Shown: in pieces, positions 32,846 through 41,191 of the stretch
Layout of the letters: every line of letters starts with the position of its first letter
Numbering within the stretch: position 1 is the stretch's first letter
DNA from: JADLGJ01 sp031423615
Lineage (GTDB): Bacteria > Omnitrophota > Gorgyraeia > Zapsychrales > JANLHA01
Length of the DNA stretch: 45,710 nt
NCBI GenBank assembly: GCA_031423615.1
Contig: JANPFV010000053.1
Span: 1 to 45,710 of the forward strand
Direction: 5' to 3'
Notes under the pieces: generated by a model
Database searches by the model: none
Seen by the model: only the letters and a program-made list of their open reading frames with translations
What the model was told of the DNA's origin: nothing
Program-made: the position numbers and the translations under genes

Positions 32846-33514
32846 ATGAACGAAATAAATATGAAGCAATTTTTTCTATCCGGCGGACCGCTCATGGTCC
32901 CCCTGATTCTCTGCTCGCTCACGGCCTTAACAATCATCATCAACAAATGGCGTTATTTAAACGCGATCAAAACCGATGTGACGCAATTTAAGGCTGCGGC
33001 TTTTGCTTTGCTTCGTGAAAATAAAATCAAAGCCGCAATCTTTTTTTGTGAAAACCATATTTCTCCGGCGGCCCGCGTTTTAAAAGCAGGCCTTTTGCGG
33101 TTCGGTTCCGGCCGTGACGAAATCCGCGAAGAAATGGAAAACGCTATGGCTCTTGAAATTCCGCAGCTGGAAAAAGGTCTCACGCCTTTGATTACCATTG
33201 CGAATGCCGCCCCTTTATTCGGTGTGGCTGGAACGGTCTTGGGCCTGATCATCATTTTTCAGACCATCCAAAACCAAAGCGCAGGCATGCGCCATATCAC
33301 CCCAGCGGATTTCGCGGGAGGAATTTGGCAGGCGCTTCTGACCACCTTGGCCGGATTGATTGTCGCCATTCCCTCTTTTGTCGCTTATAATTATTTCTTG
33401 AATTATGTCCATCATCATATAAATGAGTTAAACCGCATGAACAGTGAGGTGGTTAATCTTTTGACGCGTATAAACGAATCCATCAACCCCGAAGCCGCGG
33501 ATACGGATGAATAA
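32846..33514 (+). CDS. ExbB/TolQ-family proton channel protein
   Basis: The 222-residue protein is of the MotA/TolQ/ExbB type. Transmembrane helices lie near residues 13-32, 108-135 and 158-186. The conserved channel segment reads TPLITIANAAPLFGVAGTVLGLIIIF, followed by a GGIWQALLTTLAGLIVAIPSF pair of segments. Such proteins pair with ExbD/TolR to convert the proton gradient into mechanical work. GAGG precedes the ATG. It overlaps the next gene by 8 bases. Confidence 0.92.
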   Translation: MNEINMKQFFLSGGPLMVPLILCSLTALTIIINKWRYLNAIKTDVTQFKAAAFALLRENKIKAAIFFCENHISPAARVLKAGLLRFGSGRDEIREEMENAMALEIPQLEKGLTPLITIANAAPLFGVAGTVLGLIIIFQTIQNQSAGMRHITPADFAGGIWQALLTTLAGLIVAIPSFVAYNYFLNYVHHHINELNRMNSEVVNLLTRINESINPEAADTDE

Positions 33515-33923
33515 GATTATTAAATCGCAAAGCCAGCTTTCCTTTGCCACGGGACTTTTTCCGATTACCTTTGCACCACTTTTAAATTTATTTTGTTTAC
33601 TTTTTATGATGCTGGTCATTTCGCCGTTTTATGTTTTTCCGGCCGGAATCGCCGTAGGCCTTCCCAAAACGATCACCAGCGATATCGTCTCAGAAAACAC
33701 CACCCTGATCACCATTACCGGGGAAGATATCATTTACTTTGAAAACAAAATCATTTCCGACAAAGAATTAAAAACGCGCCTCCAGTCTCCGGCGCTGAAA
33801 AAACAGGCCATTCTCATCAAAGCCGACGGACGATCATCCTTAGCCAGGATCATTGACGTTTGGAACGTCTGCCGGGAACTCGGATTGGAAAAAATCAATA
33901 TCGCCACAACGGTCAACAAATAA
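33507..33923 (+). CDS. ExbD/TolR-family protein
   Basis: The 138-residue protein has one transmembrane helix at about residues 22-42, preceded by a short cytoplasmic N-terminus, and an ExbD periplasmic domain. The usual membrane aspartate (DVxxxLLxxF) is not seen: the segment reads FAPLLNLFCLLFMMLV with no acidic residue. The periplasmic part keeps KQAILIKADGRSSLARIIDVWNVCRELGL, the standard ExbD pattern (xIxADxxxxxxxVxxVxxxxxxxG). It starts inside the exbB end, so translation is coupled. Confidence 0.82.
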   Translation: MNKIIKSQSQLSFATGLFPITFAPLLNLFCLLFMMLVISPFYVFPAGIAVGLPKTITSDIVSENTTLITITGEDIIYFENKIISDKELKTRLQSPALKKQAILIKADGRSSLARIIDVWNVCRELGLEKINIATTVNK

Positions 33924-33944
33924 TCGCACACACCCATTGACGCC

Positions 33945-34358
33945 ATGCAAAAACTCTTCCTTTTTTCCAACGTCGGATTCATGGCCGCCATAACAGCACA
34001 TCTCGTTTTCTTAAATTTTTTTACCTTCCGTTTCGGCCCTCCGACCTCTCAACACAATGTAAAAATTGTTTTTCTCGGTGCGATTCTTGATCCTTTCGAA
34101 GTGGAAAAAATCAAACCGCCTGTTTTCTCACCTAAATTCGACATCGTTCTTCCGCAAGAGCAACCCACGGCGCAACGCCCCATCACCGCGACGAAAAAAC
34201 CTAATTTAGGCACCGTGGTCCAAACCCATCCCAAAGCCGTATTCAAATTGCCGCCTCAAGCCCAAAGTCAATCTTCCCCTATTTTCGCAAATCCAGCGGA
34301 AACCCTTAAAGATCCAGCTTCCCGACAACCTTATCAGCATCTTAAACTTTACCCATGA
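33945..34358 (+). CDS. TonB/TolA-position membrane protein without a TonB C-terminal domain
   Basis: The 137-residue protein has one N-terminal transmembrane helix (about residues 8-28) and a Pro/Gln/Lys-rich periplasmic region (for example KPPVFSPKFD, QEQPTAQRPITATKKP). It occupies the position that TonB or TolA has after ExbBD and has the same topology, but ends after the linker. No TonB_C fold is present. It may be a minimal or truncated energy transducer, or an accessory subunit. The stop overlaps the next gene by four bases. Confidence 0.65.
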   Translation: MQKLFLFSNVGFMAAITAHLVFLNFFTFRFGPPTSQHNVKIVFLGAILDPFEVEKIKPPVFSPKFDIVLPQEQPTAQRPITATKKPNLGTVVQTHPKAVFKLPPQAQSQSSPIFANPAETLKDPASRQPYQHLKLYP

Positions 34359-34585
34359 TCAAAATCGATTTCATCTGGACTATAACCGCTTTAATATCTG
34401 TTATTCCAATTCTTGTAATGTGTTCGTGGATATTCTATACTATGAAACGTAATGATGTTTCTACGGAATCTTCACACTTGGAACAGTGCCCATTTTGCAC
34501 ATATTTATTTTATAAATTTACCAAAAAACCTTTTGCAACATGCCCCCGATGCCACAGCTTAATCAGCGGGGAAGAACAAACTTAA
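34355..34585 (+). CDS. Small membrane protein with a zinc-ribbon
   Basis: The 76-residue protein has an N-terminal transmembrane helix (about residues 7-29) and a C-terminal cytoplasmic zinc-ribbon formed by CPFCTYLF and CPRCHSLI (spacing CxxC-16-CxxC). Function unknown. It is translationally coupled to the TonB-like gene and precedes the pilus genes, so it could belong to either group. Confidence 0.7.
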   Translation: MIKIDFIWTITALISVIPILVMCSWIFYTMKRNDVSTESSHLEQCPFCTYLFYKFTKKPFATCPRCHSLISGEEQT

Positions 34586-34599
34586 CGCCGGAGAACCTT

Positions 34600-34941
34600 A
34601 TGCACGTGTCCCACCGACGCTTGAAAAATGAATCTGGTATCATCTTAGTCACCGTCATTATACTTATCATGATTCTTTCCATTGTGGCGATAGGTGTTTT
34701 AAGTCTCAATGTCAGCCAACTCAAAACGTCCAGCAGTGTTGTCGATACGATCAAGGCGGAACAATTGGCCACAGGATTATTTTATCAGGATTACCAGCGT
34801 CGCCTAGATGGAACCGGCACCATTCCCGCCAGCCCCATAACCATTGATGGAAAAGCTTACACCATCACCCGCGATGCCGACACCGCGGCGGGCCCGAATT
34901 ACAACGACACACAAAGAGTGCGGATCAATATCACCTACTGA
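34600..34941 (+). CDS. PilX-like minor pilin / pilus assembly protein
   Basis: The 113-residue protein begins with a short basic leader (MHVSHRRLKNESG) followed by a 25-residue hydrophobic helix IILVTVIILIMILSIVAIGVL, then SLNVSQLKTSSS. This arrangement fits the PilX N-terminal domain, which usually lacks the Glu5 of other pilins. The C-terminal part is short (about 65 residues) with YTITRDADTA. GGAG six bases upstream sets the start at 34600. It is placed directly before PilMNOPQ. The 147 bases after it hold no gene; they contain AT-rich promoter-like sequence. Confidence 0.65.
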   Translation: MHVSHRRLKNESGIILVTVIILIMILSIVAIGVLSLNVSQLKTSSSVVDTIKAEQLATGLFYQDYQRRLDGTGTIPASPITIDGKAYTITRDADTAAGPNYNDTQRVRINITY

Positions 34942-35001
34942 TTCCTTCAAAATCTTCTTAATATTTTTTATAATTAACTTTATTTCAAAGAGCATCTCCC
35001 T

Positions 35002-35007
35002 TATAAT
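35002..35007 (+). promoter_or_regulatory. Candidate -10 element of the pilM-N operon
   Basis: TATAAT at 35002-35007 lacks a clear -35. Between it and the gene at 35090 is a small GTCTGT/ACAGAC hairpin (35025-35049). A second TATAAT lies at 34969-34974 and a third touches the start codon. The region is AT-rich, so chance matches are likely. Confidence 0.3.
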
Positions 35008-35089
35008 AAAAACCAATTAAATACGTCTGTTGATTTTTTTGAGACAGACCATTCTCTATTTATTTTTATCCGTTCCGAATTTTATAATC

Positions 35090-36631
35090 ATGCTGTTTTC
35101 AAAACCATCGAGCGACAAGAGTCAACTGGGCGTCTATTGGGGAAAAGAGGCTTTCTGTATTGCGGAAAGCCTCAAAGGTCAACCCGACAAAGTCGCTTAT
35201 GTCCGCTTTGACACGGCAATTCCCGGCGATCAGGGACAAAAAATTCCTGACACCCTGCGCTTAACGGCTCTTTTACAACAAATCCTCCGCGAAAAAAAAA
35301 TCCTGAGCAAGAAAGCCAATCTCACCTTGTCCGCCAAGGATGTCATTTACCGCTCTTTCGTCATTCCTTTCATGCAGCCGGGGGAGGTCAAAAATGTGGT
35401 GGACTTTGAAGCGACAAAATATATTCCTATTAAACTGGAGGATTTGGTTTACACCTACCACGCGATCCCTTTCACCGAAGGAGACCAAAAAAACTTAAGG
35501 ATTTTATTCGTTGCCGCGCGGAAAACCGTTTTGGAGCGCTATACAAATATTTTACAACAGGCCGGGCTGGAGACGGAATTTATCGAGCCCGCTTCCGTCA
35601 GCTTGGTTCGCTTTTTGCAAAAGCAGGGACATATTCCCCGCCAACATGCCACGGGAATCATCGAAATTGAAAGTGAGGGCGGGCGGATCACGGTGACCGA
35701 CAAGGATGTCATCCAATTTGTCCGCGAGTTTCAATCTTCTATTGAAGGTGGAGGGACTCCGGCGGAAAACACAAAATTCTTTAACGATATCCGTGTGTCT
35801 TTTAATTTTTACCAACGTCAAAATCCGCAAGGAAAACTCGACCGGATTACCCTTCTTGCGGAAAAAGACCTCAGCGCTCTTTCGGCCGGACTGACTCAGG
35901 ATTTTAAAATCCCCGCTTCCGCATTGACGATACAAAAAATCATCAAGGGCACGCCCACAGGAGACCTTGGCCTTTTAAGTGCCTGTGGCGCGGCTCTGCG
36001 CGAAAAAGCGGTTTCCAGCAAAAATTTTGATTTGACGGTGAAATCCCGTTCCAACCAACTCCAGGAACCCGGCGGAGTATTTGCGAATTGGAATTTAAAA
36101 GTGCTGGGTTTTTCCTTGGGACTTTCCATCGCGGCCGTCTATGGAATGACGGTCTTGACAACCCACCTGACCAAGAGTGTTAAAGATAAATCCGCCGAAC
36201 TTAAAAAAGAACTTGGCATTTATGAGTCTTCAACCCAAGAACAAATTACCCAACTGCGGGATGGAGTCTTAAGCAAAACAAATCAATATAAAGACGCAAG
36301 GATCAAAAGCGACATTACCTTTTTCTTGAAAAAAGTCCCGCATTTGCTTCCTAAAGGAACTTGGCTTAATAATTTGAGTGTTGAATACTACGAAGGGGCC
36401 GAAAATACCGCAAACGGCCTGCACCGAGTGTCAAAAGTTTCGATCGGCATGGAGGGTTACGCCTATCTACCGAATTCCAATGAGCGGATCCGTCTGGTTA
36501 ACAATCTCATCAATAAGATAAAAAAAGACCCTGACTTTGTAAAACTTTTTGAAAATATCGTCCTGACCAATGTTAAAAATGATACTTTCAATAATTATCC
36601 GGTAACCTATTTCCGTATCACCTGTAAATAA
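35090..36631 (+). CDS. PilM-PilN fusion, type IV pilus inner-membrane alignment protein
   Basis: The 513-residue protein has an actin-like PilM domain at about residues 12-310, then a transmembrane helix at about 335-358 (LKVLGFSLGLSIAAVYGMTV), then a PilN-like periplasmic domain with coiled coil. In most systems PilM and PilN are separate, with PilM binding the PilN N-terminal peptide. The start of the actin-like domain reads LGVYWGKEAFCIAE, where typical PilM has GLDIGSSSIKL, so the first phosphate loop is degenerate and ATP binding is doubtful. The ATG at 35090 gives the usual start; a TTG frame 60 bases upstream adds a spurious hydrophobic stretch. PilO follows after 3 bases. Confidence 0.8.
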   Translation: MLFSKPSSDKSQLGVYWGKEAFCIAESLKGQPDKVAYVRFDTAIPGDQGQKIPDTLRLTALLQQILREKKILSKKANLTLSAKDVIYRSFVIPFMQPGEVKNVVDFEATKYIPIKLEDLVYTYHAIPFTEGDQKNLRILFVAARKTVLERYTNILQQAGLETEFIEPASVSLVRFLQKQGHIPRQHATGIIEIESEGGRITVTDKDVIQFVREFQSSIEGGGTPAENTKFFNDIRVSFNFYQRQNPQGKLDRITLLAEKDLSALSAGLTQDFKIPASALTIQKIIKGTPTGDLGLLSACGAALREKAVSSKNFDLTVKSRSNQLQEPGGVFANWNLKVLGFSLGLSIAAVYGMTVLTTHLTKSVKDKSAELKKELGIYESSTQEQITQLRDGVLSKTNQYKDARIKSDITFFLKKVPHLLPKGTWLNNLSVEYYEGAENTANGLHRVSKVSIGMEGYAYLPNSNERIRLVNNLINKIKKDPDFVKLFENIVLTNVKNDTFNNYPVTYFRITCK

Positions 36632-36634
36632 TTT

Positions 36635-37282
36635 ATGCCGCCTAAACCAACCCCTAAGTCGATCACAAATTTAAGTCAGATTGATATCTCCAAAATGGAT
36701 ATCAAGGATCTGCAGAATATTGATTATCAAAAACTTCTTAAAAATGTACGACAGAAACCGGATATCGCCCTTAGCATTGTGCTCCCCCTCGTGGCCCTTT
36801 TTGTGTGCTTTAATATTTTTACAAAGTCCCAAACAGAAAGAAAAACATTCGCGGCCAAAAATTATGAGATGCAAGAAAAGCTGAAAATTCTGAAAGCCTA
36901 CACCTTAGCCCAAACCGAATTGCAAAATTTTATTAAAAGCCTGCCGCCTAAAATCACCGAAAATGAATTCATCAATAAAATCACCGATGCCGCCGCTAAA
37001 AGCAATGTGCAAATTGATTCTTTCTCGCCGGCCCAGAATAAAAGCGATCCTTTGTACGATTTGACCATGATCAACCTCGCGGCCAGCGCTGAAAATTTTA
37101 GCAATGTGGGACTTTTCATCAATGACATTGAGAATTCCGGGGCCAGCATCCGTTTAGACAGCTGGAACGGCAGTATGGAGACCCAACAAGGCAATACCCG
37201 CCGTACCCATCCGTCCTCAAATGCAGATAATCAATGGACAAACTTTCGAATTGATATTGTGTTAGTCACTTTCAAAGAATGA
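36635..37282 (+). CDS. PilO-like type IV pilus alignment protein
   Basis: The 215-residue protein has a 45-residue cytoplasmic N-terminus, one transmembrane helix (about residues 48-65, IALSIVLPLVALFVCFNIF), a coiled-coil region and a ferredoxin-like periplasmic half typical of PilO (LPPKITENEFINKITDAAAK, then LTMINLAASAENFSNVGLFINDIEN in two segments). It would bind the PilN domain in the alignment ring. The stop overlaps the next gene. Confidence 0.78.
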   Translation: MPPKPTPKSITNLSQIDISKMDIKDLQNIDYQKLLKNVRQKPDIALSIVLPLVALFVCFNIFTKSQTERKTFAAKNYEMQEKLKILKAYTLAQTELQNFIKSLPPKITENEFINKITDAAAKSNVQIDSFSPAQNKSDPLYDLTMINLAASAENFSNVGLFINDIENSGASIRLDSWNGSMETQQGNTRRTHPSSNADNQWTNFRIDIVLVTFKE

Positions 37283-37827
37283 AAAATCTTTTAATAATAT
37301 TGCTTTTGGGGACAACGACAATGATCTTCTGCCCCTTTTTATCTGCAGAAGAAAAATTGAAAGATTCGGCTTCTCCTTTGTCCAAAATCAAGCAAATGCT
37401 GGAAGAACCCTCACCCGATATTCTTAAAGAAAAACTCTCTCAGGCCGAGCAAGCGATTGAAAAAACAAAAAACGATGCCACTGAAGATGCGGAAAACGAT
37501 ATGAACACAAACGGTCCCGACAATCTCTTTAAAAATCCTTTCATTCCGCAAATTCCACAAGAAGCAAAAACCGCACCTGTTCCATCTGATAACTCCACTC
37601 CCGTGGTTGTACCCGTCGTTGCGGTGACACCGCAATTTACCGTGGCTGGAGTTGTCTGGAACAGCAAAAAACCGCAGGCCATTTTAAATGGACAGGTTGT
37701 CGGAGTTGGAGACCACGTGAGCAATTGGGCCGTGTCAGAAATAACAAAAGAGGGTGTCAGAGTCACATCTGAAGAACAAAATTTATGGATCAAACCACTG
37801 GTAAACCCCGGGACAAAACGCCCATGA
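37279..37827 (+). CDS. PilP-like pilus assembly protein
   Basis: The 182-residue protein has an N-terminal hydrophobic signal segment (about residues 3-22, with a Cys at residue 14 that is not in a clear lipobox), a charged coiled-coil stretch, a Pro-rich linker (FKNPFIPQIPQ) and a C-terminal beta domain FTVAGVVWNSKKPQAILNGQVVGVGD with WAVSEITKEGV, the usual PilP/GspC homology pattern. It would connect PilNO to the secretin. ATGA overlap with pilO. Confidence 0.78.
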   Translation: MKNLLIILLLGTTTMIFCPFLSAEEKLKDSASPLSKIKQMLEEPSPDILKEKLSQAEQAIEKTKNDATEDAENDMNTNGPDNLFKNPFIPQIPQEAKTAPVPSDNSTPVVVPVVAVTPQFTVAGVVWNSKKPQAILNGQVVGVGDHVSNWAVSEITKEGVRVTSEEQNLWIKPLVNPGTKRP

Positions 37828-37871
37828 GAGAAATTCAAGATATTAATAGATAGGATTACAAAGGAGTTTGT

Positions 37872-39458
37872 ATGTTAAGAAATTTTTTTGGTGTTTTTTT
37901 AGTCGCGCTGGGGATGGTCGTATTATCAATGACCTTAGGCCTATCTTCCCCGCAGGCGGCCGATATTGATATCGACACATCCAGCTCATTTCTTTATCCC
38001 GGATATTCCAAGAAAATCTCCATGGATTTTCAGGATGCATCCCTCGTAGACGTTTTAAAAATATTTTCCCAACAAACCCATATCAACCTCATTTCATCCG
38101 AGGAACTGGCTGCCAAACATATCACGGTTTATCTTGATAATGTTCCCGTCGAACAAGCCCTTGAACAGGTTTTGCGGGCCAATAACCTCACCTATGAACT
38201 TCAACCGGATAGCAATATCTACATCGTCAAGCCTTTAACAAAATCGGATGCGGAACTTTTAACCCGCGTTTATCAGCTCAAACATGCCAGCGTCAGTTCC
38301 GCCCGCATTGCCAAAACCTTAAAAATTGTTTACACCATTGATAAAACCAATACCACCGAAGTCACTGAGAGCAGTACTTCCAGCGGTGGAAACACCGGAG
38401 CAGGAGCCGGCGGGGCGACAGGTACGACACCGGGAATCATGAGCGCCATTCAAGGCATCCTGACACTCAAAGGGAAAATTGTCGAAGACCCGCGGACCAA
38501 TAGCTTGACCGTAACGGACATCGCCAGTAATTTTAAAAACATTGAGACCGCTATTGCCAAACTGGACATTCCCGTTCCCCAAGTTCTCATCGAGGTGGAA
38601 ATGTTGGAAGTCTCTAAGGAAACCGGAGACAAAATCGGAATTAAATACGGCGAAACCCCCTTGACATTTAAAGGGCCGGAGCGTGACACTCTCTATCCCT
38701 GGAACCAGGACAGTATTTTGGCCAAGGGATTTAAATTTGCCAATCCCGAATACCGCGTGGGGACCATTAGCGCGTCGGGAATGACCGCGATTTTACAATT
38801 CATTTCAACTCAGAGCGACACCAAAAATTTAGCCCGCCCGAGAATTCTTACGCTGAGCAATCAACCGGCGCAAATCAAAATCGCCACCCAAGAGGCCATT
38901 GGTTTGACCGAAAGCACGACATCATCACAAAATTTAGCCACGGCGACCAGTTCAGCCGAACGGGTAGAAACCGGTGTCTTTTTGACTGTCACGCCGCAAG
39001 TGAATCTCGTCAGCAATGAAATCACCATGGCCGTTGTTCCCAAAGTCATTACGACCACACCCAGTTCCATTTCCACCGGTAACGCTTCAACTTTGCGGGA
39101 CCCGGAGGAGCGGGGTTCGCTATCTATTCTGCGGGTCGCCAGCGGAGATACCGTTGTCTTAGGCGGACTGCTGAGGGAAGACCATACGACAACACTGACA
39201 AAACTTCCTTTCTTAGGCGACATTCCTTTTTTCGGATCAGCTTTCCGGCATAAAAGCGATTCGATGGAAAACCGGGAATTGATCATTTTTTTAACTCCGC
39301 ATATACTAGCCGAGGGTTTAGAAAGCACCGTGTCGGTTCCCCAAAGGCCGATTTTACGGGAGCAGCGAGAACAAAGTTCCGCTCGTCTGGAAACCGTGGA
39401 ACGTGAACTTAAAAAAACCCCAACCCTTAACACGGCAAAAAAAAGAAAAAAATTATAA
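37872..39458 (+). CDS. Type IV pilus secretin (PilQ/GspD family)
   Basis: The 528-residue outer-membrane channel protein starts with a signal peptide ending near SSPQA. An STN-type N0 domain follows (DVLKIFSQQTHINLISSEEL), one or two short N-domains, a Gly/Ser/Thr-rich insert (about residues 158-178), and the secretin core with VLIEVEMLEVSKETG, ARPRILTLSNQPAQIKI, GVFLTVTPQVN, GGLLREDHTTTLTKLPFLGDIPFFG and ELIIFLTPHIL. It lacks the AMIN domains found in proteobacterial PilQ, giving a shorter protein. AAAGGAG precedes the ATG. Confidence 0.9.
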   Translation: MLRNFFGVFLVALGMVVLSMTLGLSSPQAADIDIDTSSSFLYPGYSKKISMDFQDASLVDVLKIFSQQTHINLISSEELAAKHITVYLDNVPVEQALEQVLRANNLTYELQPDSNIYIVKPLTKSDAELLTRVYQLKHASVSSARIAKTLKIVYTIDKTNTTEVTESSTSSGGNTGAGAGGATGTTPGIMSAIQGILTLKGKIVEDPRTNSLTVTDIASNFKNIETAIAKLDIPVPQVLIEVEMLEVSKETGDKIGIKYGETPLTFKGPERDTLYPWNQDSILAKGFKFANPEYRVGTISASGMTAILQFISTQSDTKNLARPRILTLSNQPAQIKIATQEAIGLTESTTSSQNLATATSSAERVETGVFLTVTPQVNLVSNEITMAVVPKVITTTPSSISTGNASTLRDPEERGSLSILRVASGDTVVLGGLLREDHTTTLTKLPFLGDIPFFGSAFRHKSDSMENRELIIFLTPHILAEGLESTVSVPQRPILREQREQSSARLETVERELKKTPTLNTAKKRKKL

Positions 39459-39459
39459 T

Positions 39460-41169
39460 ATGGCCCATTTAAAACTTGGCGAAATTCTCTTGCAGCAGGG
39501 CTTGGTCAACGAAGAACAACTGCGCGAAGCCATTCAAGTCCAAAAAAAGGAAAGCGGACGTATCGGAGAAATCCTCATCAAGCTGGGATTCTTGACGGAA
39601 GAGGATATTGTTGCGGCCTTAGGCAGCCAGCTCAATATTCCTCATGCCAGCAGTCAAAACAATCTGCTTAAGCCCCAAACCGACCAAAATCTCGACAAGC
39701 TTGTTCCCTATGATTTCGCTAAAACCCATCTTGTCCTGCCATTAAACAAAGAAGAAACAAAATTAACCTGCGCCATCGAAGATCCGCTCGACCTTCTTAT
39801 GCTTGACAATTTACGAATGGTAACCGGTTGCGAATTATCTTTAATTCTTGCCACCCGCTCAGATTTGATGGCGGCCATTCAGGATTTCTACACCCTGACG
39901 AGGTCTGCGAAAAACCAATCGACAACCCTGCCGTCGGACAATAGCCTTTCCGAGCAAGCGGTCCCGGCCGATCCCAAAGGATCGAAAGACGGCAATCTTG
40001 ACGAGCTTATTGAAAAAGCCGAAGAACCGCCGGTCATCAAGCTCGTCGACTTGATTATCCGCCAAGCCATTGACCAGCGCGCCAGCGATATTCATATTGA
40101 ATCCTACAAAGACAAAATCAATTTACGCTATCGCATCGACGGTATTCTTTATCAAATTCCGCCGCCGGCGCGAAACCTTTTATTGCCTATTGTCTCTCGC
40201 ATTAAAATTCTTTCCAAACTCGACATCGCCGAAAAGCGTTTGCCGCAAGACGGGTCGATTGCTTTCAAAATGGGAGACCGGACCGTTGATTTGCGTATTT
40301 CGACCGTTCCGACGGTATGGGGTGAAAAAGTGGTTATGCGTATTTTAGACAAGTCCGCCGTGCCTTTGCGCCTCGAAAATTTAGGATTCACCGAAGCCCA
40401 GCTGGAAAGAATACGCAAGGCTTTAAAGCGGCCTTATGGACTTTTCTTCGTCACTGGCCCGACGGGAAGCGGAAAATCCACAACATTGTATGCGTCCTTG
40501 CACGAGGTCATGGACCCGCGTAAAAATATTGTCACCGCCGAAGACCCCGTTGAATTCAAAATCGACGGTATCAACCAAGTCGCGGTGCGTCCGGATATCG
40601 GACTAACGTTCGCCTCCGTCCTGCGTGCATTTTTACGGCAGGATCCCGACATCATCATGGTCGGTGAAGTCCGTGATCTTGAAACGGCCCAAATCTGCGT
40701 TCGCGCGGCATTGACCGGACATTTTGTTTTGAGCACCCTGCACACTAATGATGCGGCTTCTGCCATTACCCGGCTTATGGACATCGGCATTGAGGCTTAT
40801 CTTTTGACACCGTCTTTGTCGATGGTCGTGGCCCAGCGTTTGGCCCGCCGGCTGTGTTCCAAATGTAAAGAACCTATGGAACCCAATCCGGACCTTTTGG
40901 GCGGATTGAAATTAAACAGCGATTTAATTTATAAACCCACGGGATGCGACGATTGCAATCATACCGGTTACCGCGGCCGGCTGGTCGTGACTGAAGCCAT
41001 GGTCATCGATGACACTTTGCGGGAATTGATGTCAAAAAGAGCCGGTTATTCCCAAATCCTCGACGCGGCGCGAAAAGGGGGAATGGACACCCTTTTTGAG
41101 GATGGTCTTAAGAAAGTCGAAGCGGGGTTGACCAGCCTGGATGAAATTTTAAGCGTCACCGCACTTTAA
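39460..41169 (+). CDS. pilB: Type IV pilus assembly ATPase PilB (GspE family)
   Basis: The 569-residue cytoplasmic motor has an N-terminal MshE-type domain (residues 1-140, LGEILLQQGLVNEEQLREAI), which in characterised homologues binds c-di-GMP. Walker A is FVTGPTGSGKSTTLYASL, Asp box and Walker B are DPDIIMVGEVRDLETAQ, and a tetracysteine zinc site follows (CSKCKEP and CDDCNHTGY). The ATG lies 2 bases after the secretin stop with no Shine-Dalgarno sequence; a longer frame overlapping the secretin gene is unlikely. No PilT is in the window. Confidence 0.93.
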   Translation: MAHLKLGEILLQQGLVNEEQLREAIQVQKKESGRIGEILIKLGFLTEEDIVAALGSQLNIPHASSQNNLLKPQTDQNLDKLVPYDFAKTHLVLPLNKEETKLTCAIEDPLDLLMLDNLRMVTGCELSLILATRSDLMAAIQDFYTLTRSAKNQSTTLPSDNSLSEQAVPADPKGSKDGNLDELIEKAEEPPVIKLVDLIIRQAIDQRASDIHIESYKDKINLRYRIDGILYQIPPPARNLLLPIVSRIKILSKLDIAEKRLPQDGSIAFKMGDRTVDLRISTVPTVWGEKVVMRILDKSAVPLRLENLGFTEAQLERIRKALKRPYGLFFVTGPTGSGKSTTLYASLHEVMDPRKNIVTAEDPVEFKIDGINQVAVRPDIGLTFASVLRAFLRQDPDIIMVGEVRDLETAQICVRAALTGHFVLSTLHTNDAASAITRLMDIGIEAYLLTPSLSMVVAQRLARRLCSKCKEPMEPNPDLLGGLKLNSDLIYKPTGCDDCNHTGYRGRLVVTEAMVIDDTLRELMSKRAGYSQILDAARKGGMDTLFEDGLKKVEAGLTSLDEILSVTAL

Positions 41170-41191
41170 CATTATTTGTTAGGAGCCTTAC

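Noticed and set aside
38861..39433. 190-codon open frame on the minus strand
   Set aside because: Antisense to the secretin core, which has clear motifs; Ser/Arg-rich composition is typical of an antisense shadow.
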